Origin: Niallia taxi
Lineage (GTDB): Bacteria > Bacillota > Bacilli > Bacillales > Cytobacillaceae
Direction: 5' to 3'
Length of the DNA stretch: 64,000 nucleotides
Assembly: GCF_004005475.1 (NCBI RefSeq)
Contig: NZ_RZTZ01000019.1
Span: 16,420-80,419, forward strand
Shown here: piece after piece, positions 1 to 8,154 of the stretch
Numbering within the stretch: the stretch's first letter is position 1
Layout: every line of letters starts with the position of its first letter
Program-made: the position numbers and the translations under genes
The notes under the pieces: model-generated
Told to the model about the DNA's origin: nothing
Databases searched by the model: none
Seen by the model: the letters and a program-made list of their open reading frames with translations, nothing else

Positions 1-453
1 CCATGTGACCATTTCAGAAGCCTGCAGCTTCAAAAGCAAATCCAGTTTCTCATCAAAAAGCTCATCATAATCTTGTAAATCATTGCCGAACAATGGGAAG
101 GACTCAATAAATGAACCTCTGCCAGCCATAATTTCCGCTCTTCCGTTTGAAATCCCATCAAGCGTGGAGAAATCCTGAAAAACTCTGACAGGATCTGCTG
201 ACGACAATACGGTAACTGCACTTGTCAATCTGATTCTGTCTGTTTGTGAAGCTGCTGCTGCAAGGATAACAGCTGGTGAAGATGCTGCATAATCCTTTCG
301 GTGATGCTCACCAACACCAAAGATGTCGAGACCTACCTTATCAGCTAAAACAATCTCCTCGACAACTTCTCTTATTCTTTGAGAATGCGGAGCCGTTTTG
401 CCTGTATTTACATCAGGCGTCGTTTCCACAAATGTACTAATTCCAATTTCCAT
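1..453 (-). CDS. LLM-class flavin-dependent oxidoreductase, N-terminal part (cut by window edge)
   Basis: The first 151 residues of a luciferase-like monooxygenase are visible; the rest lies beyond base 1. The protein starts [14 protein letters not shown] and carries the family landmarks: an N-terminal beta strand, a GVGEHH segment at about residue 47, and a [27 protein letters not shown] block near residues 82-107. Proteins of this family use reduced flavin (FMN) to oxidise small substrates; the substrate cannot be read from sequence. The ATG at 453 follows an AGGC/GGAGG-like ribosome site. It runs divergently from the alpha-glucoside locus and nothing ties it to that locus. A second, different LLM protein lies at 9662-10666. 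Confidence 0.85.
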   Translation of the reverse strand, partial: MEIGISTFVETTPDVNTGKTAPHSQRIREVVEEIVLADKVGLDIFGVGEHHRKDYAASSPAVILAAAASQTDRIRLTSAVTVLSSADPVRVFQDFSTLDGISNGRAEIMAGRGSFIESFPLFGNDLQDYDELFDEKLDLLLKLQASEMVTW

Positions 454-726
454 CCTATTGCCTCCAAATTTCACTTTTTTCGCAAATTATTTTCTTTCCT
501 ATATAAACAGTAGTATATCATGAATTCAACTATTTTGACTTAAAGATATTTTTTTACTGAAAAAATAGTGAAATTTCTCCTGTAAAAGGGGTGTTTTCAT
601 AAGAAGTTATCCTTTTGCGAACGATAATGAAAATACTTCCTTGTCTTTACCTAAATTGGACTATTTAATATGTTCCCCAATTGATAAGATAAATGTAAAA
701 AAACATAAATGAGGAATGATTATTTC

Positions 727-1527
727 GTGAAAAGCATCGATCACCTTTTTTTCGACTATGCCAGTGAACGGCATTTAACAAACACTGAGAAGGAAATCCT
801 TTTGTTTCTTATCAGAAAAAAATTGGAAAACCAAACATTAAGTATCCGGCTTGCTGCAAATGAACTGTTTGTATCGACAACAACCATCATTCGCCTTTGT
901 AAAAAGCTCGGTTTCAGCGGCTATAGTGAATTTATTTATCATTTAAATTTGAAGGCATCGAAGCTTGTTGAGGACGATGCTGAATACATAGAGGACATCC
1001 ACCAGCCTTTGATCGAGGCTGTCGAAACATTTAAACAGCATTTTGAACAAACGTTTGATTCATTAAATGAACAAAGCATCGAGCGTTTTATACAGGAAAT
1101 CAAAGAAAATAACATGATTTATTTTTATGGAGCTGGTTTTTCGACGTTATTTGCAAACTACCTTTCGAAGAAATTCGAGTTATTCGGCTATTATGTATCA
1201 AACTCTTCAACTAGTGACAGCAGAGCGATATTTTTAAACAATATTGAAAAATACCGGCTGCTAATCGTCTTTTCCCGCTCTGGGAATACGCAGAAGGTTT
1301 TGGAAAAGGTTCAGCTAGCAAATGACAGAGGCTTGACGACGATTCTGTTCACCGGAAATAGTAAAAGTGCGACAGCAGAGGCTGCAGACATTGTGTTCAC
1401 TGTACTTGATCCTACGATAGAATCGCAGCATGAATTTGAAGTAACTTCTTATGAATCTAATATGTTTATGCTTATCGACCTGCTTTTAGCTTTGGCTGTC
1501 AAAAAAGGAATCATCACAGAATATTAA
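727..1527 (+). CDS. MurR/RpiR family transcriptional regulator of the alpha-glucoside PTS locus
   Basis: An N-terminal HTH_6 domain (about residues 1-75, with LSIRLAANELFVSTTTIIRL) is followed by a SIS sugar-phosphate-binding domain (GAGFSTLFANYL, then VFSRSGNT), the standard RpiR layout. The SIS domain normally senses a phosphosugar. The next genes are an EIICB permease and a 6-phospho-alpha-glucosidase, so it most likely controls that operon like GlvR of Bacillus subtilis; this is inferred from gene order. The frame also opens at an ATG at 709, but that codon has no ribosome site. A GTG at 727 is preceded by GAGGA at 711-715 and is preferred, giving 266 residues. Confidence 0.88.
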   Translation: MKSIDHLFFDYASERHLTNTEKEILLFLIRKKLENQTLSIRLAANELFVSTTTIIRLCKKLGFSGYSEFIYHLNLKASKLVEDDAEYIEDIHQPLIEAVETFKQHFEQTFDSLNEQSIERFIQEIKENNMIYFYGAGFSTLFANYLSKKFELFGYYVSNSSTSDSRAIFLNNIEKYRLLIVFSRSGNTQKVLEKVQLANDRGLTTILFTGNSKSATAEAADIVFTVLDPTIESQHEFEVTSYESNMFMLIDLLLALAVKKGIITEY

Positions 1528-1537
1528 CTAATTCTTC

Positions 1538-1551
1538 TGTAACATGTTACA
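1538..1551. promoter_or_regulatory. Perfect 14-bp palindrome TGTAACATGTTACA, candidate operator
   Basis: A perfect inverted repeat lies 10 bases after the regulator stop codon and about 110 bases before the EIICB start. Its position suggests a binding site for the RpiR-type regulator or another dimeric factor controlling malP-malA. No second copy was found upstream of the regulator, so autoregulation is not supported. Assignment to a specific protein is inference. Confidence 0.4.
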
Positions 1552-1572
1552 TGTTTGAAAGACAAAGTACAG

Positions 1573-1610
1573 ATGGCGTGAATCCCCTTTCAAAGGAGGG
1601 CAGCCGCCAT
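1573..1610 (+). other. Stem-loop in the malP leader
   Basis: ATGGCG (1573-1578) pairs with CGCCAT (1605-1610), and an inner CCTTT/AAAGG pairing is possible. The downstream bases are not a clear U-tract, so it is not a convincing terminator on its own. It could be an attenuator or an mRNA-stabilising element between the regulator and EIICB genes. Confidence 0.35.
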
Positions 1611-1628
1611 TATACTTTAACTATAAAT

Positions 1629-1642
1629 TGATAACGCTTTCG
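1629..1642 (+). promoter_or_regulatory. Catabolite-responsive element (cre) upstream of malP
   Basis: TGATAACGCTTTCG matches the CcpA consensus TGWAANCGNTNWCA at all but the last base. It lies 20 bases before the EIICB start codon, probably downstream of the promoter, where CcpA would act as a roadblock. Catabolite repression is expected for an alpha-glucoside PTS. Confidence 0.6.
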
Positions 1643-1662
1643 CACTAAAAGGAGGATCATAT

Positions 1663-3228
1663 ATGAAAAAAGTGGTTAATGGTCTCCAAGCCTTTGGAAA
1701 ATCATTGTTCGCACCAATATTGCTATTACCGATCATCGGACTTTTTATCGCTTTCGGTAATGTTTTCGGTAACGGAAATCTAGCTCAATACGTTCCGTTT
1801 CTCGAAATTCCCATCATTCAAAATACAGGAAAATTCATTTCTGCTTCTGCCGTTTCCATCCTGCAGAACCTGGCATTAATATTTGCTGTCGGAATACCAA
1901 TCGGCCTCGCCAAAAAGGATAAAGGCTATGCAGCCTTAACAGGGCTTGTCACCTTCGTTATCTTTATCAATGCGATGCATCAGGTGTTGGAGCTTGCCGG
2001 CCGGATTGTACCTGCTGAGGCTATGCAGCTTTCTGGACAAGCTATGGTTTTAAATGTGCAAGTTCTTGAAATGGGAGTTTTCTCTGGTATCATGCTCGGG
2101 GCACTTGTTGGTATTTTGCATAACAAATTTTGTGACATCGAGTTTAAAGGCGTTTTTGCCATCTACTCTGGTCATCGCTTTGTCGCTATTCTCGCCATTC
2201 CAAGCGCGATGATTTTAGGGGCGTTAGCAGCAGAGTTTTGGCCAATCGCCCAAAATGGAATTACTGCATTGGCAACTGGTATTAAAAATCTTGGTGTGTT
2301 TGGTCTGTTAGTTTATGGATTTTTAGAAAGAATCCTCATTCCGACAGGGCTTCATCATCTTGTTTACACACCGTTTCTTTATACAGAGCTTGGCGGTGTT
2401 GCCCATATTGGCTCTGAAATCATTTACGGTGCAAGAAACATTTACTTTGCGGAAATGGCTGACCCTGCTATTAAAGTATTAAGCGATACAGTTAACTGGG
2501 ATGCCCGGGGCTTAAGTAAAATGTTCGGCTTAATGGGTGCTGCACTTGCGATGTATGTGACAGCAGACAAAAAGAAAAAGAAAATGGCAAAGGCTATTCT
2601 TTTCCCTGCTGCCTTCACTTCCTTTTTATTAGGTGTAACAGAACCGCTTGAATTCGCCTTTTTATTCACAGCACCATTACTGTTTGTAGTACATGCGATT
2701 CTGACAGGTACTGGAATGATGCTGCTGAGTATATTCGGTGTACATGCAATTGGCGCAAACGGCTTTATCGACTTCCTGCTGTACAACCTCCCACTTGGGA
2801 CAACGAAGTCTAACTGGCCAATGTTCATTGTAGTCGGTTTATTGATGGCAGCGTTATACTTCATCATCTTCCGCTTTTTAATCTTGAAACTGAACTTAAA
2901 AACACCAGGACGAGAAGATGAAGCAGCTGCAGAAACAAATTCACAAGAAAAATCAACAACAAAGAAAGTCATTCCGAACGGCCCTCCTGCTGAATTAGGT
3001 GCCACCATTATTGGAGCACTTGGAGGCAGTGACAATATTGAAAATGTAGACAATTGCTATACAAGATTGCGGTTAATTTTAAAGGATCCAAATGCTGTTA
3101 ATGAACAGGTACTAAAGGAAACAGGCTCAAAAGGAATTATTAAATCAGGCAACAATGTGCAAGTCGTATATGGATTAAATGTTAAAAGTGTTCGTGACCA
3201 AGTAGACCAACAATTAGGAGGAATATAA
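1663..3228 (+). CDS. malP: PTS system alpha-glucoside (maltose-type) EIICB component
   Basis: This is a 521-residue membrane permease and phosphotransferase. The N-terminal EIIC domain (about residues 5-400, around ten hydrophobic segments) transports the sugar. A hydrophilic linker of about 40 residues leads to a C-terminal EIIB domain whose phosphorylated cysteine is C465 in DNCYTRLRL. There is no EIIA domain, so it probably borrows EIIA of the glucose system, as B. subtilis MalP does. It has a good AGGAGG ribosome site and is followed one base later by the 6-phospho-alpha-glucosidase gene. Substrate is inferred from that neighbour and from similarity to MalP/GlvC: maltose or related alpha-glucosides taken up as 6-phosphates. 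Confidence 0.9.
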   Translation: MKKVVNGLQAFGKSLFAPILLLPIIGLFIAFGNVFGNGNLAQYVPFLEIPIIQNTGKFISASAVSILQNLALIFAVGIPIGLAKKDKGYAALTGLVTFVIFINAMHQVLELAGRIVPAEAMQLSGQAMVLNVQVLEMGVFSGIMLGALVGILHNKFCDIEFKGVFAIYSGHRFVAILAIPSAMILGALAAEFWPIAQNGITALATGIKNLGVFGLLVYGFLERILIPTGLHHLVYTPFLYTELGGVAHIGSEIIYGARNIYFAEMADPAIKVLSDTVNWDARGLSKMFGLMGAALAMYVTADKKKKKMAKAILFPAAFTSFLLGVTEPLEFAFLFTAPLLFVVHAILTGTGMMLLSIFGVHAIGANGFIDFLLYNLPLGTTKSNWPMFIVVGLLMAALYFIIFRFLILKLNLKTPGREDEAAAETNSQEKSTTKKVIPNGPPAELGATIIGALGGSDNIENVDNCYTRLRLILKDPNAVNEQVLKETGSKGIIKSGNNVQVVYGLNVKSVRDQVDQQLGGI

Positions 3229-3229
3229 C

Positions 3230-4585
3230 ATGAAAAAATATATATTGGCAGTTGCAGGCGGAGGCAGCACTTACACTCCAGGAATTATCCGAAGCTTAAT
3301 GGACAGACTGGAAGATTTGCCGCTCTCTGAAATTCGCTTCTATGATATTGATGGTGCAAGACAATCCAAGGTTGTTGTTGCAGCAAAAGCCGTTATCGCA
3401 GAGTATACGGATTCTATTCTCGTAACAGATACGACAGATCCACAAACAGCGTTTGAAAATGCCGACTTCGTGTTTGCACAAATGAGGGTGGGAAAATATG
3501 CATTGCGCGAGCTGGATGAGAAAATCCCCCTCTCTCACAATGTTGTTGGCCAAGAAACATGTGGTCCTGGCGGATTGGCATATGGACTTAGAACAATAGC
3601 TCCGATGATTGAACTTATTGACTATGTGGAGCAGTACGCTAAGGAAACTGCATGGATTGTCAACTATTCTAATCCAGCATCAATAGTCGCAGAAGGTGTC
3701 CGTAAGCTGCGTCCAAAGGCAAGGGTACTAAATATTTGTGACATGCCTGTCGCTACAATGCGTAATATTGCCGCAATACTCGGTGTCGAAAGAGAGGAAC
3801 TTGTCGTTGACTATTTCGGACTAAACCATTTTGGCTGGTTCACACGACTTGAGGTTGATGGGATTGATCGACTTGCTGAAGTAAGAGAGCATGTTTATAA
3901 GCATGGCTTACTGACAGAGGATGTTTCCAAAATTGACTATCGTCATGCAGACTCTTCTTGGATTAAAACATTTAAAAACATTAAGCTGATTATGGATCAT
4001 TTCCCTGAATACTTGCCAAATCCATATCTACAATATTACCTGTTCCCAGACCATATTGTAGAAACATCCAACAAAGATTATACACGTGCAAATGAAGTGA
4101 TGGATGGCAGAGAAAAAACTTTGTTTGAAACAGTTGAGAAGTTTGAAGAGACTGGTATATTGGAAGATTCCTTCGCTGTAGGAGTACATGGAACCTTTAT
4201 TGTCGATGTTACAGTGTCAATAGCTCAAAATCTTGGCAAACGCTATGTAGTGATGACAGAAAATAACGGCACGATTCCAAATCTTCCTGCAGACGCTATG
4301 ATTGAAGTTCCTGCTTTCATTACAGCAGACGGACCTAAACCAGAATTTGTCGGAGATATTCCTTACTTCTACAAAGCAATGATTGAGCAGCAGCTTGCTT
4401 CTGAAAAAATCCTTGTCGAAGCTATCATAGAAGGATCCTATGAAAAAGCACTTCAAGCCTTTACGCTTAATAAAACACTTCCGTCTGCCAAAGTGGCTAA
4501 AGCCGTCTTAGATGATTTAATTGCAGCAAACAAAGATTTTTGGCCAACATTGAACAAAGAATATACAGAGGGCTTGCTAGTGTAA
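3230..4585 (+). CDS. malA: 6-phospho-alpha-glucosidase, glycoside hydrolase family 4
   Basis: A 451-residue GH4 enzyme that uses NAD and Mn2+ to hydrolyse phosphorylated alpha-glucosides (for example maltose-6-phosphate) in the cytoplasm. The dinucleotide-binding loop AVAGGGSTYTPG starts at residue 7. The metal-site motif is ICDMP with C170 and D171; CDMP is the signature of the alpha-specific GH4 members, while beta-type enzymes carry CN(V/I)P. The other metal ligand is H200 in GLNHFGWF. It is translationally close to malP (1 base gap) and ends before a strong terminator. The name malA is equivalent to glvA. Confidence 0.93.
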   Translation: MKKYILAVAGGGSTYTPGIIRSLMDRLEDLPLSEIRFYDIDGARQSKVVVAAKAVIAEYTDSILVTDTTDPQTAFENADFVFAQMRVGKYALRELDEKIPLSHNVVGQETCGPGGLAYGLRTIAPMIELIDYVEQYAKETAWIVNYSNPASIVAEGVRKLRPKARVLNICDMPVATMRNIAAILGVEREELVVDYFGLNHFGWFTRLEVDGIDRLAEVREHVYKHGLLTEDVSKIDYRHADSSWIKTFKNIKLIMDHFPEYLPNPYLQYYLFPDHIVETSNKDYTRANEVMDGREKTLFETVEKFEETGILEDSFAVGVHGTFIVDVTVSIAQNLGKRYVVMTENNGTIPNLPADAMIEVPAFITADGPKPEFVGDIPYFYKAMIEQQLASEKILVEAIIEGSYEKALQAFTLNKTLPSAKVAKAVLDDLIAANKDFWPTLNKEYTEGLLV

Positions 4586-4594
4586 GCACACATT

Positions 4595-4629
4595 AAAAAA
4601 CTCCGCTATTATTTTAGCGGAGTTTTTTT
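4595..4629. terminator. Bidirectional rho-independent terminator after malA
   Basis: The stem AAAAACTCCGCTA/TAGCGGAGTTTTT has a short AT loop and T/A runs on both sides. It lies between convergent genes and can stop transcription of malA and of the DUF3889 gene. Confidence 0.85.
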
Positions 4630-4637
4630 GCTGAACA

Positions 4638-4970
4638 TCATGGGTTTGCTTCTTTCCAATCAATATTCAACAGTCTTTCTGTTCTCGTATCAAAAGTAAG
4701 ATTAACCATAACGCCCACTTCTTTGTCCTTTTCCTTCACAATAAGCTTGAACTTTTCTGTGGAAGTGTTTTTTTTCTCTTCCTTCCCAATATGCTTATAG
4801 TCAACAATCTCACTGTTTGGGTATTTTTCCTTTGTTTTCGTCACTGCTATTTGCCCCCATTTAACATAGGAGGGCAGTCCTTTATCACCACTTGGTGCTG
4901 CTGACGTGTTCATTGCAAACAAAAAGCTGAGTAAAGTTATGCTAATTATACTTAGTATCGACTTACGCAT
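4638..4970 (-). CDS. Secreted DUF3889-type small protein
   Basis: A 110-residue protein with a clear signal peptide (MRKSILSIISITLLSFLFA, cleavage likely after NTSAA at about residue 25). The mature part has the pattern PSYVKWGQIAVTKTKEKYPN followed by a two-layer beta-rich region (FKLIVKEKDKEVGVMVNLTFD), typical of the DUF3889 family of small exported Bacillus proteins. Function is unknown. It is single, with its own ribosome site, and convergent with malA. Confidence 0.75.
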   Translation of the reverse strand: MRKSILSIISITLLSFLFAMNTSAAPSGDKGLPSYVKWGQIAVTKTKEKYPNSEIVDYKHIGKEEKKNTSTEKFKLIVKEKDKEVGVMVNLTFDTRTERLLNIDWKEANP

Positions 4971-5048
4971 CTTAACTCTCCTTTCTACTGCTGTTTCCTT
5001 CTATTATTCGCAATCTATGTTTTTTTATGTAAATCAATTCAAATAAAT

Positions 5049-5101
5049 AGGTTAACTAAAAATAAAATATGGTTGACATATATTCCAACACCTTATATAG
5101 T
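5049..5101 (+). promoter_or_regulatory. Sigma-A promoter of bioY with possible BirA half-sites
   Basis: TTGACA (5073-5078) and TATAGT (5096-5101) are separated by 17 bases, a near-consensus sigma-A promoter. AGGTTAACT at 5049-5057 and GGTTGACAT at 5071-5079 resemble the two arms of a biotin repressor (BirA) operator, the second overlapping the -35 box. The 13-base gap is shorter than the usual 14-16, so the promoter is secure and the BirA site only suggestive. Confidence 0.6.
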
Positions 5102-5145
5102 AAATTTTAGTTATAATACATATTTATAAAGGATGGATTTTTGAC

Positions 5146-5715
5146 ATGAAGAAATGGAGAGCAATTGATATTACGATGGTAGCTTTATTTGTAGCGTTAA
5201 TGACAATTGGCGCTAATGTAACAAACTTCTTAATAATTGCAGGTGTACCAATTACTCTGCAAACCTTTTTCGCCATAATGGCTGGTCTGTTGTTAGGTAA
5301 AAGGCTTGGCATGATTGCGATGATTTCCTATATGCTAATCGGCCTTGCTGGCTTCCCTATTTTCTCCGGACTTAGCGGTGGTTTAAGAATCCTAATAAGC
5401 CCAACATTCGGTTTTATTCTCAGCTATATTTTACTTGCTTATACAGTAGGTGCTATCCGTGAACGAAACAGCTCCTTGCCTGCATTTATTTTTAGCAGCT
5501 ATGTCGGATTAGCGATTAATTATGTAATCGGTACTAACTGGATGTATTTTTCGTATAAGCTATGGGCACAAGCTCCTGAAAGCTTTTCCTATGAAATTGT
5601 TTGGGGCTGGATGATGCTTCCATTAGTTAAGGATCTTATTTTCACAGCCTTCGCTGGTGTCCTTGCAAACAGATTAAACAACTCCTATTTCAAAAAAAGC
5701 AGCTTACGAATATAA
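5146..5715 (+). CDS. bioY: Biotin transporter BioY (ECF S component)
   Basis: A 189-residue membrane protein with about six hydrophobic segments. It has the BioY features of an N-terminal ALMTIGANVT segment, PITLQTFFAIMAGLLLG (residues 43-59, the conserved loop of the family) and GLAGFPIF. BioY is the substrate-binding S component for biotin uptake and works alone or with the shared EcfA/EcfT module, which is not encoded here. It is single-gene, with its own promoter and terminator. Biotin control through BirA is likely, given the half-sites upstream. Confidence 0.92.
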   Translation: MKKWRAIDITMVALFVALMTIGANVTNFLIIAGVPITLQTFFAIMAGLLLGKRLGMIAMISYMLIGLAGFPIFSGLSGGLRILISPTFGFILSYILLAYTVGAIRERNSSLPAFIFSSYVGLAINYVIGTNWMYFSYKLWAQAPESFSYEIVWGWMMLPLVKDLIFTAFAGVLANRLNNSYFKKSSLRI

Positions 5716-5720
5716 AACAC

Positions 5721-5754
5721 AACAAAGGCCATGCATTCATGCACGGCCTTTGTT
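5721..5754. terminator. Terminator between bioY and ycnJ-like gene
   Basis: AACAAAGGCC pairs perfectly with GGCCTTTGTT (5745-5754), with additional TGCA pairing in the loop. It lies between convergent genes. U-tract quality is modest on both strands. Confidence 0.75.
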
Positions 5755-5843
5755 AATCTTCGACATGTTTTCTCTAAAAACGACTTGTTTATAAAAAACT
5801 TGTCACATCTTGCGGTTTCCCAAGAAATAATAATTCCCCATAT

Positions 5844-7487
5844 TTATCTTACGTTAAATTCAAATGGGATATCGTAGCTGTCGAGATCTTTAAATAACAA
5901 ATGAACGGTTGCTTCCCATTTTCCTGGGCTATTGAGCTGGAGATTTTCAGCAGTGTATTTTCCTTCCCCTGCCTTTTCAAGGGTAATGGAGGTTTGCTGG
6001 TCTCCTTGCTTTAATTCAATCGTGATTTGTTCAGGATCCTTTAAAGGATCTCTGTCATTATCAAATAAATTAACTTCATATTGATTTTGGATACCGGTTT
6101 TCTTTGGTGAAACAGCAAGACTTAAATTTTCATTATAAGAAATCTCTGCTTCACTGTAAAAAGGCTTATCTATCGGCAAGGTCGGTGTTTGCAGCTGTGT
6201 AAAGACGCTTGTCACTATTAGCAGAAGCACGCCAAGTACCATTTCTATCTTAATTGTTTTTTTATAGAATTTTTTCCTTGAAAGCATTGTTCTGCTTACA
6301 AGATGATATGCGCCAAAGCCAATCATTAAGGCAAAAATACCGACTTTCACAAGTAATGTGATTCCGTAAGCTGTGCTAACTAAGGAATGGAAGTCAGGTA
6401 TCAGCAAGGAACCATTTACAGCACCGGAAATCGCAAGGACTGCAACAGTAAACAGTGCCCACATGGAATAAGCCTGCAATGTGTTCCAGTAAATATCATG
6501 CTGCTCTCCCTCTTTAGCAAAAACCCCTTCTTTTAAAAGGAAAATAATCACAATAATGCCACCAAGCCAAATGGAAGCTGCCGTCAAATGGAAAAAGTTC
6601 ATGATGATTGCCACATTTTCATATGGTGAACTCGACGGATGACCAATGAACGCTTTGCAAAGGAGAATGCCAACAAAGCTGATGAGCGGCAAAATCCACA
6701 ATCTTTTCTTTAATAGTGCTCCTTTTTTGAATATTAATACTTGTGCTAGCACTAATAGTAAGAAAAGTACCATCTGAATGGACCAAATTGTTCCTTCTTT
6801 TGTGCTTTGCAGTGTTTCAAGAAGCAAGGAAGGTTTTAATGCCTGGAAGAAGGATACACCTGCATTTACTTGCGTTTGGATAACGATAAAGGATAATAAC
6901 CCTAATCCTATTAAGGTTAATGCAACAACTGCGTACCTTTTCGTTCTTCCTGCAATCTTAGGCTCCAATCCATTTGGCCTAAACCAAACAAGATAAAATA
7001 AAACCAGACCCATATAAAGGGAAAAACCACTGTATAGTAGGACTTTATTAATAGAGACACTTATCATACTGCTTTTGTCTGCTGTATATTGCTCTTGCGG
7101 AAGCACAACCCCCTCTGGCAGCTCGCCAATACTAAATGGAACTAATCCTGTTATCGAATGACCGTCAGCAGAGACAACACGCCATTCCATTGTATAAACA
7201 TCATTCTTTAAATTGGCTTTCAAATCAACGGAGATTGTTTTATCCTCCACTGTCACATTGCCTTCATCAACCTTTTCACCAGCAGAATTCGTTACATTTA
7301 AAACAGCAAATCCCGATTGAATTTTTTCGTTATACTCAATCGTCGCTTTTGTTGGTGAATCATCCAAGCTTTCATTCTCACTCGGACTTGAATTGACGAT
7401 ATAGGCATGTGCAGAAGCATTCGAAATATTTATGGTGAATAACAGCATCATTACTAGAAATACACCAGAAAAAAACTTAAGTTTCAT
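5844..7487 (-). CDS. ycnJ: CopC-CopD fusion copper protein (YcnJ-like)
   Basis: A 547-residue fusion. A signal peptide ends at ASA (residue 26), so the mature protein begins with His27, the N-terminal copper ligand of CopC domains; the CopC beta-sandwich continues to about residue 125 and includes DGHSITG. Residues about 145-435 form a CopD domain with eight transmembrane segments. The last 110 residues are a beta-rich extracytoplasmic tail (YtkA-like). In B. subtilis YcnJ takes up copper and is controlled by YcnK; no YcnK neighbour is present here. A short similar sequence lies on each side of the gene (about 5812 and 7661). Confidence 0.87.
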   Translation of the reverse strand: MKLKFFSGVFLVMMLLFTINISNASAHAYIVNSSPSENESLDDSPTKATIEYNEKIQSGFAVLNVTNSAGEKVDEGNVTVEDKTISVDLKANLKNDVYTMEWRVVSADGHSITGLVPFSIGELPEGVVLPQEQYTADKSSMISVSINKVLLYSGFSLYMGLVLFYLVWFRPNGLEPKIAGRTKRYAVVALTLIGLGLLSFIVIQTQVNAGVSFFQALKPSLLLETLQSTKEGTIWSIQMVLFLLLVLAQVLIFKKGALLKKRLWILPLISFVGILLCKAFIGHPSSSPYENVAIIMNFFHLTAASIWLGGIIVIIFLLKEGVFAKEGEQHDIYWNTLQAYSMWALFTVAVLAISGAVNGSLLIPDFHSLVSTAYGITLLVKVGIFALMIGFGAYHLVSRTMLSRKKFYKKTIKIEMVLGVLLLIVTSVFTQLQTPTLPIDKPFYSEAEISYNENLSLAVSPKKTGIQNQYEVNLFDNDRDPLKDPEQITIELKQGDQQTSITLEKAGEGKYTAENLQLNSPGKWEATVHLLFKDLDSYDIPFEFNVR

Positions 7488-7748
7488 ATTAGTCCATACA
7501 CTCCCTTAACGCGAATACATCTATGTGCTACTTTGCACTTATTTTCTATTATATAGTTTGCTATACGCTGCGACAAACAAAAAGACCGCTTTATTGCTAG
7601 ACATAAGTAAACACTAAAGTAATTTGCCTTTTGTCAAATGATGCTCTATCCTAGCATATTTTGCGGTTTCCGAGGAAATAAAAATAGCCATGTTTAAAGA
7701 AAACAAAACTGGCAATAATGTTGATAATCTACTTAAGGAGGTAAGTTA

Positions 7749-7916
7749 ATGGAAGTAACAATGAGTGCAGATCAAGTTATTGCTGCAATCCAAGGTTTGC
7801 GTTCTAAGGGAGACCAATTAAACAAAAAGAAAATTAAAACAAACCACCCTGATTTAATGAGGCATGCTCTTCATTATTTTCCCGACTGGAACACTGCCGT
7901 TGAAAAAGCGAACTAA
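7749..7916 (+). CDS. Small conserved hypothetical protein, 55 residues
   Basis: An ORF starting MEVTMSADQVIAAIQGLRSK and ending FPDWNTAVEKAN follows a strong AAGGAGG ribosome site at 7736-7742 and is closed by a terminator. The pattern (short helix, KxxxKIKTNHPDLMRHA, aromatic-Px-W-xxAVEKA) resembles the repeat unit of small Bacillus proteins ending in WxxALEAAG, where several units can occur in tandem; here there is one. A DNA-binding role is sometimes assumed for such units, but I cannot show it. Confidence 0.65.
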   Translation: MEVTMSADQVIAAIQGLRSKGDQLNKKKIKTNHPDLMRHALHYFPDWNTAVEKAN

Positions 7917-7996
7917 TGTGCGGGTTTGCGTTTTTGTTTAATGTTCTAAAACAGAAATGTTAAAGCTTCCAAGATTTAACTTACATAATCTAAATT

Positions 7997-8026
7997 AGTC
8001 TGTCGTAATTTGACAGACTTCTTTTT
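7997..8026 (+). terminator. Terminator after the small ORF
   Basis: AGTCTGTC (7997-8004) pairs with GACAGACT (8012-8019) around a 7-base loop, followed by TCTTTTT. Confidence 0.8.
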
Positions 8027-8154
8027 AGTTATATGTGCGAATCAAGCTGTCCTTTGCATGTAATTTTAATAAATGGGAATGATGTAATTTATATCCTTTA
8101 AAAATGAGCGAGAATTTAAAAACTGTTGATTTACGATAGGAAGAGGGTTTAAGG

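Noticed and set aside
617..631. Fur-box-like CGATAATGAAAATAC
   Set aside because: Only about 10 of 14 consensus positions match and the symmetry is poor.
2442..3053. 203-codon open frame on the minus strand inside malP
   Set aside because: It is antisense to a conserved EIICB domain, low in sequence complexity, and has no ribosome site; a shadow of the real gene.
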